Of a stretch of DNA of 64,000 nucleotides, positions 26,654 through 34,443 are shown one piece after another. Origin of the DNA: Halomonas alkaliantarctica (lineage in GTDB: Bacteria; Pseudomonadota; Gammaproteobacteria; Pseudomonadales; Halomonadaceae); NCBI RefSeq assembly GCF_029854215.1, contig NZ_CP122961.1, positions 3,286,001 through 3,350,000 of the forward strand, written 5' to 3'. Under the pieces are notes generated by a model that worked only from the letters and a program-made list of their open reading frames with translations, ran no database searches and had not been told where the DNA came from. Within the stretch, counting starts at the first letter, position 1; each line of letters starts with the position of its first letter. The translations under genes and the position numbers were made by a program.

Positions 26654-27400
26654 ATGTTGGAACCGATGAGCCGTCGGCGCTCGCTACTCCATGAAGCCCG
26701 CTGCCAAACCTGCAGTTTGAGCTCACTGTGCCTACCACTTGCCCTGGAGCTGGATGATGTGGGGCAGTTTGATGCCATTATTCGTCGCCGGGCGCCGCTG
26801 AAAAAAGGCGAACCCCTATTTCGTCAGGGTGACGCCTTTACCAGCGTTTACGCAGTCCGTTCGGGTAGTTTGAAACAGATCACCGCTGAAGGTAACGGCA
26901 GTGAGCAACTCACCAATTTCTACCTGCCTAGTGAACTGGTGGGATTGGATGGCATTGACGAAGAGCAGTATCCCGGTAGCGTGATCGCCCTGGAAACCAC
27001 CACTGTTTGCGAGATCCCTTTCGACCGCCTGGATTTGCTCTCGGAGGAACTGCCCGAACTGCGTGGTCAGCTGTATCGCAGCATGAGTAAGGAGTTGCGC
27101 GATGACCGCCGTATGATGCGGCTACTCTCGCGCAAAACCGCCGATCAGCGACTGGCGAGCTTTTTGATTACCCTTTCGGATCGTTTTCGTCGCCGAGGCT
27201 ACTCACCTTTCAGCTTTCGCCTCTCGATGCCCAGAGCCGATATCGGCAACTACCTGGGCTTAGCAGTGGAAACGGTCAGCCGCATACTAAGCCGCTTTCA
27301 GCAGCAGAATGTGGTGGCGGTCTCCGGCCGAGAGGTCAACATTCTCGATATGCAGCGTTTGATTACCCTCGCCGAAGAAGAAGAGCAAACGGTTAGCTGA
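26654..27400 (+). CDS. anr: Anaerobic regulator Anr/Fnr (CRP-FNR family, 4Fe-4S)
   Basis: 248 residues after a strong AAGGAG site. The N-terminal cysteines C17, C20, C26 ([10 protein letters not shown]) plus C119 form the oxygen-sensing 4Fe-4S site. A cyclic-nucleotide-like beta-barrel is followed by a helix-turn-helix with [18 protein letters not shown]. The E-xx-SR arrangement is the one that reads TTGAT half sites. When oxygen is low the cluster dimerises the protein and activates genes such as cco and hemN. It converges with ttcA, overlapping by eight bases. Confidence 0.96.
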   Translation: MLEPMSRRRSLLHEARCQTCSLSSLCLPLALELDDVGQFDAIIRRRAPLKKGEPLFRQGDAFTSVYAVRSGSLKQITAEGNGSEQLTNFYLPSELVGLDGIDEEQYPGSVIALETTTVCEIPFDRLDLLSEELPELRGQLYRSMSKELRDDRRMMRLLSRKTADQRLASFLITLSDRFRRRGYSPFSFRLSMPRADIGNYLGLAVETVSRILSRFQQQNVVAVSGREVNILDMQRLITLAEEEEQTVS

Positions 27401-28313
27401 CGTTAAAGGCCTGGATACGACCCGCCAGCAGCTCTTCTTGCTTGGCCTCTAGACCTTCAAAATCGAACAGGCTGCGGTCAGCCAACTGGGAAGGGGCAAT
27501 GTTGGTGACGGCCTTGAACATGCTTTCCAGACGGCCTGGAAACTTTTTGTCCCACTCAGCGAGCATCTCTTTGACCACCTGGCGCTGCATATTGGGCTGG
27601 GAGCCGCACAGGTTGCAGGGGATAATCGGAAACGCCATCAGCCGCGAAAACTCGGCGATATCAGCCTCTTTGCAGTAGGCCAACGGCCGAATGACGATAT
27701 TCTTACCATCATCGGATAACAGCTTTGGCGGCATCGCTTTCAGATTGCCGCCAAAGAACATATTGAGAAACAGCGTTTCGAGAATATCTTCCCGGTGATG
27801 GCCTAGAGCTATCTTATTGGCGCCAATCTCTTCGGCGAAGCCATAAAGCGAGCCGCGCCGCAGACGTGAACATAGCGCGCAGGTGGTTTTGCCTTCGGGG
27901 GTTTTCTCTTTCACCACCGAGTAGGTATCGCGCTCGACAATGTGGTACTCCACGCCCTGCTTATCCAGATACGCGGGCAGCACGTGTTCGGGAAAGCCGG
28001 GCTGCTTTTGATCCAGGTTGACCGCCACCAGCGAAAAATTGACCGGCGCATTGCGCTGTAAGTTACGCAAAATCTCTAGCATCGTGTAGCTGTCTTTTCC
28101 GCCGGAGAGGCAAACCATCACGCGATCGCCTTCATTGATCATTTGGTAATCAATAATCGCGTTACCCACTTCTCGGCGTAGGCGCTTTTGTAGCTTGTTA
28201 AACTCACGCTTCTGCTTCGCATCAGCCAGCTCTGGCTGGTCGTGCTCAGCGTTAGCTGGGGGGGCTCCAACCGTGTCAAGGTGAGCAGGATCAAAGTGAT
28301 CAAGAGATTGCAT
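27393..28313 (-). CDS. ttcA: tRNA 2-thiocytidine(32) synthetase TtcA
   Basis: 306 residues. PP-loop SGGKDSYTM, then two Cys pairs CALC and CNLC that carry the 4Fe-4S cluster used to thiolate C32 of some tRNAs. The [18 protein letters not shown] segment is typical. Its 3-prime end overlaps anr by eight bases on the opposite strand; a ttcA-anr neighbourhood is common in gammaproteobacteria. Confidence 0.96.
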   Translation of the reverse strand: MQSLDHFDPAHLDTVGAPPANAEHDQPELADAKQKREFNKLQKRLRREVGNAIIDYQMINEGDRVMVCLSGGKDSYTMLEILRNLQRNAPVNFSLVAVNLDQKQPGFPEHVLPAYLDKQGVEYHIVERDTYSVVKEKTPEGKTTCALCSRLRRGSLYGFAEEIGANKIALGHHREDILETLFLNMFFGGNLKAMPPKLLSDDGKNIVIRPLAYCKEADIAEFSRLMAFPIIPCNLCGSQPNMQRQVVKEMLAEWDKKFPGRLESMFKAVTNIAPSQLADRSLFDFEGLEAKQEELLAGRIQAFNVS

Positions 28314-28422
28314 GGTATAAGCACTGCCGAGGGTGTGGTGAAGAGAAGGGGCGCTACACAGAAATAATTGAGCGCTATTCTAACAACACTCTTCGCCTGG
28401 ACCCAACTCCTCGTCACTCCCT

Positions 28423-29085
28423 CTAAGCAGTCTGCGCCATAATGCGCTGCAAGCGTATATACAGCAGTGCGCTGGCGGTAGCCTCTCCAAGCACACTCTG
28501 CACGGCCATGGCGGGTACTTGCCAGCACGCCAACGCTTGGGCGAAGTTGCTGGGCGCTTCGACCTCCGGATGCAGGCGCCGCAGCTGGCGCTGATGCAGT
28601 TTTGCCACATCGACCTGGGCATTGGGCAGGGCAAAATTCAGCCGCTTACTGAGCAGTGCATTTAATGCGCCGAGCCGCTGCTCTAACTGCCAACCAACGA
28701 TGGGTCGATTGCCGATAAACTCTACTAAGGCGCCTAAGTTATCACTGTTTGACGTTAGCACCGCCCCCGCCTCGCAAAGCAAGTGATGGCGGCGCAGCGA
28801 TGCGCTATCGGGCGGCTTCGCACTGCTTAGGGTTATCACAAAAGCGCGACTGGTATGCACCTGTTGCTGGCTAAGTACCACTGCCGCCAAACTGATCACA
28901 GGCGATGATTGAGTAGGCGTTACAGTACAGGCGAGCGACACCAACTCTTCGCCCATATAGGGCTGAAACAGCCAGGCATAGGGGGAATCTGCACAGCGGC
29001 GCCGGTCACTTTCACGTCTTAGCAAGGTGCGTAACGAGCCGCTAAATAACGTCATATGTCGATCTAACAGCCGCATTCCGCTCAC
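28423..29085 (-). CDS. DnaQ-like 3'-5' exonuclease homologue, active site degenerate
   Basis: 220 residues starting with GTG 29085, which overlaps the stop of the DUF294 gene; GGAG lies six bases upstream. Its position directly after the DUF294 gene matches the probable nuclease gene of this module in pseudomonads. Segments can be laid against the exonuclease: the first motif (normally D-x-E in LDLETTG) reads LACTVTP, the HHxxFD motif reads WQLEQR, and the final H-x-ALGDA reads QSVLGEA; only one Asp, in VDVAKL, seems kept. It is thus probably a catalytically inactive relative. The family link is by context and partial motifs, so moderate confidence. Confidence 0.6.
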   Translation of the reverse strand: MSGMRLLDRHMTLFSGSLRTLLRRESDRRRCADSPYAWLFQPYMGEELVSLACTVTPTQSSPVISLAAVVLSQQQVHTSRAFVITLSSAKPPDSASLRRHHLLCEAGAVLTSNSDNLGALVEFIGNRPIVGWQLEQRLGALNALLSKRLNFALPNAQVDVAKLHQRQLRRLHPEVEAPSNFAQALACWQVPAMAVQSVLGEATASALLYIRLQRIMAQTA

Positions 29086-30926
29086 GAATACTCCAAATGG
29101 TAACGATGGGAAAGCCGCTGCTTAAAGTCTTTGACAATATGCATCGCTTCGCGCAGTAGGTCGCGCTCCAGGGAAGAGAGGTTTTGCACCACAACACGGT
29201 TAGCGCGGCTGCTGTTTTGAGAATTAGCTTCTTTAGCGTCCGCAGCGGTTTCCAGCGTACTTAGCTGCTGCTTAAGGCGCAGCTCGGAAAACAGTGCCAA
29301 CGCTTCCCCCAGGTCATCGGCAAAACGGCGATCCAACCGGCCATCAGCCGCCAGGGCATCCAAGCGATCAAACGTCGAGGTGGCTTTGATGCTCCGTTCA
29401 AGCGCCATCGTGCGCACACCGTGAACGATAGGAAAAATACCGCCTTTCTTAATATCAATACCGTGTTGGGGCTTTTTCAACGAACCAAACAACGTTAGCG
29501 GCGTCGAGAAACGTAGCGCCGTGCGGGCAAAATAGGAGAGCAGCAGCTCATCGCCCGAACAGCGTTCAAAAAGCTCATCGCGGACGCTTTCAAGCAGGCT
29601 GGGATTGCCCGCTACGGCATGGGCATCAAGCATAATTGCCAGCTTCATTAGGCTATCGCCGTCACGCTCCCTGGCCCACTTGGCAATATTGCCTTTCCAC
29701 TGAGTTACCGTAGCCACCCACTCGGGGTTAGACACCATAATATTGCCGGGGCACGGCGGGTAACCGAGCTGAATCAAGGTATCGGTGAGCGTCTGCATGT
29801 GGCTGGCAAGTTCAGGCCACTGGGTGTCATCGGCAAGAATCAAGCCATTATCCTGATCCGTTTTTAGAATCTGTTCACCGCGCCCTTCGCTACCCATCAC
29901 CATCATGCAGCTCTGCTCGTGGTAGCGCTCATTGATAGTGAAATCCCAGGCTTTGCTCATGATACGACCGTTCAGTGCCGCGAGCAGATCCATTGCAAAG
30001 CGTAGCTTCACGCCCTGGGCCATCAGCGCTTTGACCAGTTCTGGGGTGCGCTGGCTGGCGACCGAAAGCGCCTCTAAGCTGTTCGCCTGCTCCACCTGCA
30101 GGCTCACCACATAGCTGCGGCTTGAGAAGTAGCTAAGCACGTCGGTGAGCTCGACGACGCCTTTCAAGGCGTTTTGCTCCAACACGACCACTCGCGCCAC
30201 TTTATGGCGGGTCATCAGTACCAGAACTTCAAATAAATACTGATCCGGTGCGGCGGTCACTAGATTAAAATGGGCGATCTCATCCACCGATGATGTTATA
30301 GCGTGGCCATCCAACACTAGCGCGTTGAGTAGATCGGTTTTGGTCACTATGCCCAGTGTGTCTTGGGTCTCCACCAGCAGGCTATCGGCGTGGCTTTCGT
30401 TAAGCTGTTTTACAGCGCTGGCAATATCGGTCGCCGCCGACATCAGCAACGGCTCGCGCATGCATTCGCTCACCTTGGCAAGCATAAAACCCGCCATGGT
30501 AACGCCACCTTCGGCGCGCTTTTCGGTCAGCAAACGTGCCTTATGGGTCAGTGACTGGCGAAAGAAATTGCTGAAATCAGGGTATTGGCGACACAACTGT
30601 TGAAACAGTGCTTTGGGTAGCAGGTAACAAAGACACTCCTGCTCAGCCTTAAAGCGGTAGCGGCTTTTACCATTGAGAATACTGATCGCGCCAAATAGAT
30701 CCCCCGCCGTGTAATGGCCAATGCGGGAGGTAGATGAGGGCAGCGTCGGGTCGATTTCCGCGACCTCGCCTTTATGAATCAAAAAAACAAACTCTCCCGC
30801 TTGACCGGACTCTAAAATGATTTCGTCACGATCAAAATAGGCTAGGTCAATGCCACGACGAATGTGGTCACGCCCCTCATCGTCAAGGAGCGTAAACGGC
30901 AGTTGGGATAGATCCACATCGACCAT
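29082..30926 (-). CDS. Cyclic-nucleotide-binding/CBS/DUF294 nucleotidyltransferase-like protein
   Basis: 614 residues from ATG 30926 (TGAGG upstream); ATG 30941 lacks a ribosome binding site. Domain order: cNMP-binding barrel (about 10-125), a CBS pair (about 150-270, with TKTDLLNAL and VVELTDVLSYF), then a DUF294 putative nucleotidyltransferase with MGSEGRGEQILKTDQDNGL and a DUF294_C helical domain. The GSxGRxEQ and DQDN motifs are intact. The gene lies upstream of the pseudo-exonuclease and divergent from the symporter pair. It may be a signalling or protein-modifying regulator of acetate uptake. Ligand and target unknown. Confidence 0.88.
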   Translation of the reverse strand: MVDVDLSQLPFTLLDDEGRDHIRRGIDLAYFDRDEIILESGQAGEFVFLIHKGEVAEIDPTLPSSTSRIGHYTAGDLFGAISILNGKSRYRFKAEQECLCYLLPKALFQQLCRQYPDFSNFFRQSLTHKARLLTEKRAEGGVTMAGFMLAKVSECMREPLLMSAATDIASAVKQLNESHADSLLVETQDTLGIVTKTDLLNALVLDGHAITSSVDEIAHFNLVTAAPDQYLFEVLVLMTRHKVARVVVLEQNALKGVVELTDVLSYFSSRSYVVSLQVEQANSLEALSVASQRTPELVKALMAQGVKLRFAMDLLAALNGRIMSKAWDFTINERYHEQSCMMVMGSEGRGEQILKTDQDNGLILADDTQWPELASHMQTLTDTLIQLGYPPCPGNIMVSNPEWVATVTQWKGNIAKWARERDGDSLMKLAIMLDAHAVAGNPSLLESVRDELFERCSGDELLLSYFARTALRFSTPLTLFGSLKKPQHGIDIKKGGIFPIVHGVRTMALERSIKATSTFDRLDALAADGRLDRRFADDLGEALALFSELRLKQQLSTLETAADAKEANSQNSSRANRVVVQNLSSLERDLLREAMHIVKDFKQRLSHRYHLEYS

Positions 30927-31634
30927 GGCGTATGACCTCATTAAACGAGACTGCGACTAACCGGATTTTGCCTAATGGCGAGCAAGCAGACATAAGAAAT
31001 AACAAATAAATATCATGATTCAATACTGAACCACATAAACTGACCTACTCCAGCGCTTCAAAAACGTTTATCGATTATTATGTGAAGGTGGCTGTACGGG
31101 TATAAAGGATTCACTTCCCATGTAGCAAGTAGAACGTTGTTATACCTTTAGCTATCACGCTAAGGTCGAAGCGACTTTTGATACACGACCAAAGTATCGA
31201 CACTAACTAACCGTCACTACCCATCAAACCCAGCATATGTATTTAAAGTAGCCAATAACTGCTTTTATTTGCTTACTAGACTATCGTCCCATAGCCCTGG
31301 TAACGCCTACAAATTTCGCTTAAATGGCGTCTAAAAACTCTAATTTTCAACAACATGCAGATCGCAAAAAGCCATTAAGCTGTTTATTGATACCAAAGTC
31401 TGGGATTTATTTTTTGACGTTTATTGCCCAGTATTAACAATGAGTCATGCAGGGTAATCGCACGTCACTAACTAACTCGAAACTTCATATCGAATAATAA
31501 GGTGACGTGCCAAACAAGCTGACTCACCACTCCTAACGATTGAGTGGCTTCAGACGTGCGATTGCCCTGATGGGTCACACGCTATTCCTCGTGAACTTTC
31601 CCAACCTTAAAAAACACAAGTGGAGAGCAACACA
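30927..31634. other. Long intergenic region between DUF294 and symporter genes
   Basis: No coding region is supported in these 708 bases. It is AT-rich up to about 31440. The last 185 bases, 31450-31634, contain several pairing segments that would form a structured leader of the symporter mRNA (see the separate entry). I see no convincing -35/-10 pair. CrbR would be the expected activator here, but its site is not one I can identify. Confidence 0.5.
31450..31569 (+). promoter_or_regulatory. Structured leader with alternative stems upstream of the symporter genes
   Basis: CAGGGTAATCGCACGTC (31450-31466) can pair with GACGTGCGATTGCCCTG (31553-31569), a 17-base stem with one G-U pair enclosing 86 bases. 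GCACGTCAC (31460-31468) can instead pair with GTGACGTGC (31502-31510), which excludes the first stem. A small CCACTC/GAGTGG hairpin (31527-31547) lies between. This is the layout of an attenuator or riboswitch-like leader, or of three protein-binding GCACGTC sites. Confidence 0.5.
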
Positions 31635-31895
31635 ATGGCAGACGACAAAACCAATGCTGCTGAATACTGGAAAGCAAACGTCCGCTTAATTTTCGGATGC
31701 CTGGCCGTTTGGGCATTTGTTTCTTACGGATGCGCTATCCTTTTCCGCCCACTGCTCGCTGGCATTCCTGTTGGCGGCACTGATCTTGGCTTCTGGTTTG
31801 CACAACAGGGCTCAATCCTAACGTTTATCGTGCTGATCTTCTTCTACTCCTGGAAGATGAATAAGCTCGATCAAAAATTTGGCCTTGGGGAGTAA
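31635..31895 (+). CDS. Small membrane subunit of Na+/solute symporter (DUF4212)
   Basis: 86 residues from ATG 31635, preceded by GGAG nine bases upstream; a GTG at 31620 would add five residues. Two membrane helices with the typical AAEYWKANVRLI start and GFWFAQQGSI motif of the DUF4212 (TIGR03647-type) proteins. These always precede a VC_2705-type symporter and are taken as its small subunit. It lies six bases upstream of the symporter gene. Confidence 0.9.
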   Translation: MADDKTNAAEYWKANVRLIFGCLAVWAFVSYGCAILFRPLLAGIPVGGTDLGFWFAQQGSILTFIVLIFFYSWKMNKLDQKFGLGE

Positions 31896-31901
31896 GCCGG
31901 T

Positions 31902-33683
31902 ATGAGCCAGTTTGCAATTAACTTACTGTTCGTCGGCGCTTCCTTTGCCTTGTATATAGGCATTGCGATTTGGGCGCGCGCCGGCTCAACGAAAGACTTC
32001 TACGTCGCTGGGGGTGGGGTTCACCCAATTACCAACGGGATGGCCACCGCAGCAGATTGGATGTCAGCGGCGTCGTTTATTTCCATGGCGGGTTTGCTGG
32101 CCTCCGGTGGCTACGCTAACTCCACCTTCCTGATGGGCTGGACCGGTGGCTACGTTATTCTAGCGATGCTGCTAGCACCTTACCTGCGTAAGTTTGGTAA
32201 GTTCACCGTGCCCGACTTCATCGGTGACCGTTTCTACAGCAACACTGCTCGCCTAGTGGCGATCGTGTGCTTGATTGTGGCGTCGGTTACCTACGTTATC
32301 GGTCAAATGACCGGTGCGGGTGTGGCGTTCTCACGCTTCCTTGAAGTCAGCAACACTTGGGGTATCTGGTTAGCCGCGCTGATCGTCTTCCTCTACGCCG
32401 TATTTGGCGGCATGAAAGGCATCACCTACACCCAGGTGGCCCAGTACATCGTTCTAATCATCGCTTACACCATTCCTGCGGTGTTCATTGCCTTCCAACT
32501 AACCGGCAACCCGATTCCGATGTTCGGTATGTTCAGTACCCACACCGAATCCGGCATGCCTTTACTGGCCAAGTTAAATGATGTGGTCAATGCACTTGGC
32601 TTCCGGGACTACACTGCTGACGTGGACAACAAGCTCAATATGGTGCTGTTCACCCTGTCGTTGATGGTCGGTACTGCTGGTCTTCCTCACGTTATCATTC
32701 GCTTCTTCACCGTACCGAAAGTCGCCGATGCGCGCTGGTCTGCAGGCTGGGCACTGGTATTCATTGCACTGCTTTACCTCACCGCCCCAGCGGTAGGTTC
32801 GATGGCACGCCTTAACTTGGCGACAACCGTGTACCCAGAGATGGCTGGTCAGACTGAAAACTATGAAGAGGCGGCGCAGAACCCGATCCTGTACGAAGAG
32901 CGTCCAGACTGGGTTCGCACATGGGAAGAAACAGGCCTTATCAGCTTCAACGATCTCAACAACGATGGCCGCATTCAGCTCTATAACGATTCTGCCGACT
33001 ACTCTGACCGTGGCTGGGAAGGCAACGAGCTAACCGTTAATAACGACATTCTGGTACTCGCTAACCCCGAAATTGCCAATTTGCCCGGCTGGGTTATTGG
33101 TTTGATCGCAGCAGGTGGTATTGCGGCGGCACTGTCTACCGCAGCAGGCTTGCTACTGGCGATCTCGTCGGCGATCAGTCACGATTTGATCAAGACCATG
33201 ATCAATCCCAAGATCACCGAGAAAGGCGAGATGTTGGCGGCGCGAATCTCCATGGGTGGGGCCATTCTATTGGCCACCTATCTGGGGCTTAATCCGCCTG
33301 GGTTTGCGGCACAAACGGTGGCGCTGGCCTTTGGTATCGCCGGTGCATCGCTGTTCCCTGCGTTGATGATGGGTATATTCTCCAAGCGGATGAACAGTTC
33401 AGGTGCGGTTGCCGGTATGCTGGCGGGCTTGATTTGTACTCTGCTTTATATCTTCACTTACCTGGGCTGGTTCTTCGTACCTGAGACCAATATGCTGGCC
33501 AACACGCCGGATAACTGGATCTTCGGTATCTCGCCGCTCTCCTTTGGTGCCGTAGGCGCGATGATCAACTTCGCCGTTGCCTTCGCGGTCTCCAGAGTGA
33601 CAGCTGCACCGCCGCAGGAAATTCAGGACCTGGTGGAAAGCGTTCGCTATCCGAAAGGTGCTGGCATGGCAGTAGATCACTAA
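31902..33683 (+). CDS. Sodium:solute symporter, VC_2705 subfamily (acetate permease ActP-like)
   Basis: 593 residues, SSF family with about 13 membrane helices. N-terminal SSF segment with KDFYVAGGGVHPITNGMATAADWMSAASFI. Compared with ActP it has an extra soluble stretch of about 75 residues (about 305-380). In that stretch is DLNNDGRIQLYN (DNA 32952-32987), matching an EF-hand-like DxNxDGxI calcium loop. Together with the small subunit it probably takes up acetate or another short monocarboxylate with Na+. The context with CrbS/CrbR/Acs supports acetate. It is followed by a terminator at 33744. Confidence 0.9.
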   Translation: MSQFAINLLFVGASFALYIGIAIWARAGSTKDFYVAGGGVHPITNGMATAADWMSAASFISMAGLLASGGYANSTFLMGWTGGYVILAMLLAPYLRKFGKFTVPDFIGDRFYSNTARLVAIVCLIVASVTYVIGQMTGAGVAFSRFLEVSNTWGIWLAALIVFLYAVFGGMKGITYTQVAQYIVLIIAYTIPAVFIAFQLTGNPIPMFGMFSTHTESGMPLLAKLNDVVNALGFRDYTADVDNKLNMVLFTLSLMVGTAGLPHVIIRFFTVPKVADARWSAGWALVFIALLYLTAPAVGSMARLNLATTVYPEMAGQTENYEEAAQNPILYEERPDWVRTWEETGLISFNDLNNDGRIQLYNDSADYSDRGWEGNELTVNNDILVLANPEIANLPGWVIGLIAAGGIAAALSTAAGLLLAISSAISHDLIKTMINPKITEKGEMLAARISMGGAILLATYLGLNPPGFAAQTVALAFGIAGASLFPALMMGIFSKRMNSSGAVAGMLAGLICTLLYIFTYLGWFFVPETNMLANTPDNWIFGISPLSFGAVGAMINFAVAFAVSRVTAAPPQEIQDLVESVRYPKGAGMAVDH

Positions 33684-33743
33684 GTCATACTCGTTCCTGA
33701 CGCGTTATTGCCATGCGGCAATAACGCTTTGGAATCGACCTCA

Positions 33744-33778
33744 CCATCGGGCTTCCTTCGGGAGGCCCGATGGCTTTA
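33744..33778 (+). terminator. Rho-independent terminator after the symporter gene
   Basis: Stem CCATCGGGCTTCC / GGAGGCCCGATGG with a TTCG loop (33744-33773) and one G-U pair. The T run after it is short (CTTTATA), so termination strength is moderate. Confidence 0.75.
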
Positions 33779-33806
33779 TATAGACGGCTTTTTGAAGGGA
33801 TAATTT

Positions 33807-34316
33807 ATGATTTGGCATTTGATCGCCGCCGTTTTTGCAGGCCTTGCGGCTGCCGGGATTGGTCTGATACTGCGCAAGTTGAGCGGCAAACGTTTGCCCA
33901 CGTGGATAGTGCCGGTGTTTGGCGCGCTGGGAATGTTGGGCTATCAAGTTCAGGTCGAGTACAGCTGGTTTGAGCATAAGCAGGCGCAGCTTCCTGAGAC
34001 CGCCAAAGTCATTTCAACCGAAAGTAGCACGGCGGTATGGCGTCCATGGACCTTTGCCTTTCCCATGACCACTAAGTTCAGCATGGTCGATAGCGAAAAT
34101 ATTCGCATTAGCGAGCAGGACGGCGCCCGCTTAGCAGAATTTATTCTTTATCAGTTTGAACGTCATCACACCGATATTTTGATAACTCAGCCCTACGTTC
34201 TCAATTGTGAGAACCGGGAGCTGGTCCCACTGGACGAAGAGTCTCGCGAACCTATTCTCGAAGAGATACGTACGCTGCGTGAAACCTCTCCGCTGCTCAA
34301 CAACGTGTGCACATAG
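33807..34316 (+). CDS. Conserved hypothetical protein with N-terminal membrane helices
   Basis: 169 residues after AAGGGA. One or two membrane helices at the N-terminus (about 3-22 and 33-48), then a soluble domain with the phrase AVWRPWTFAFPMTTKFSMVD. I do not recognise a characterised family. It lies between the symporter and crbS on the same strand, with the terminator 30 bases upstream, so it has its own start of transcription or partial read-through. A role in the acetate module is only contextual. Confidence 0.75.
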   Translation: MIWHLIAAVFAGLAAAGIGLILRKLSGKRLPTWIVPVFGALGMLGYQVQVEYSWFEHKQAQLPETAKVISTESSTAVWRPWTFAFPMTTKFSMVDSENIRISEQDGARLAEFILYQFERHHTDILITQPYVLNCENRELVPLDEESREPILEEIRTLRETSPLLNNVCT

Positions 34317-34443
34317 ACAAATAAAGCCTGGGGTGTAAACAAGCTTAGAGAATGGTCGTACACGGCCCTCCATTTCGCCTAGAATGAAACCTTTTTTATT
34401 AGCGCACGTTTAGTGGGTAGCACACTCTGGCGGGGAGAAAGGC

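Noticed and set aside
30927..31449. Possible small gene or sRNA in the AT-rich region
   Set aside because: No reading frame with a ribosome binding site and no promoter-terminator pair could be supported.
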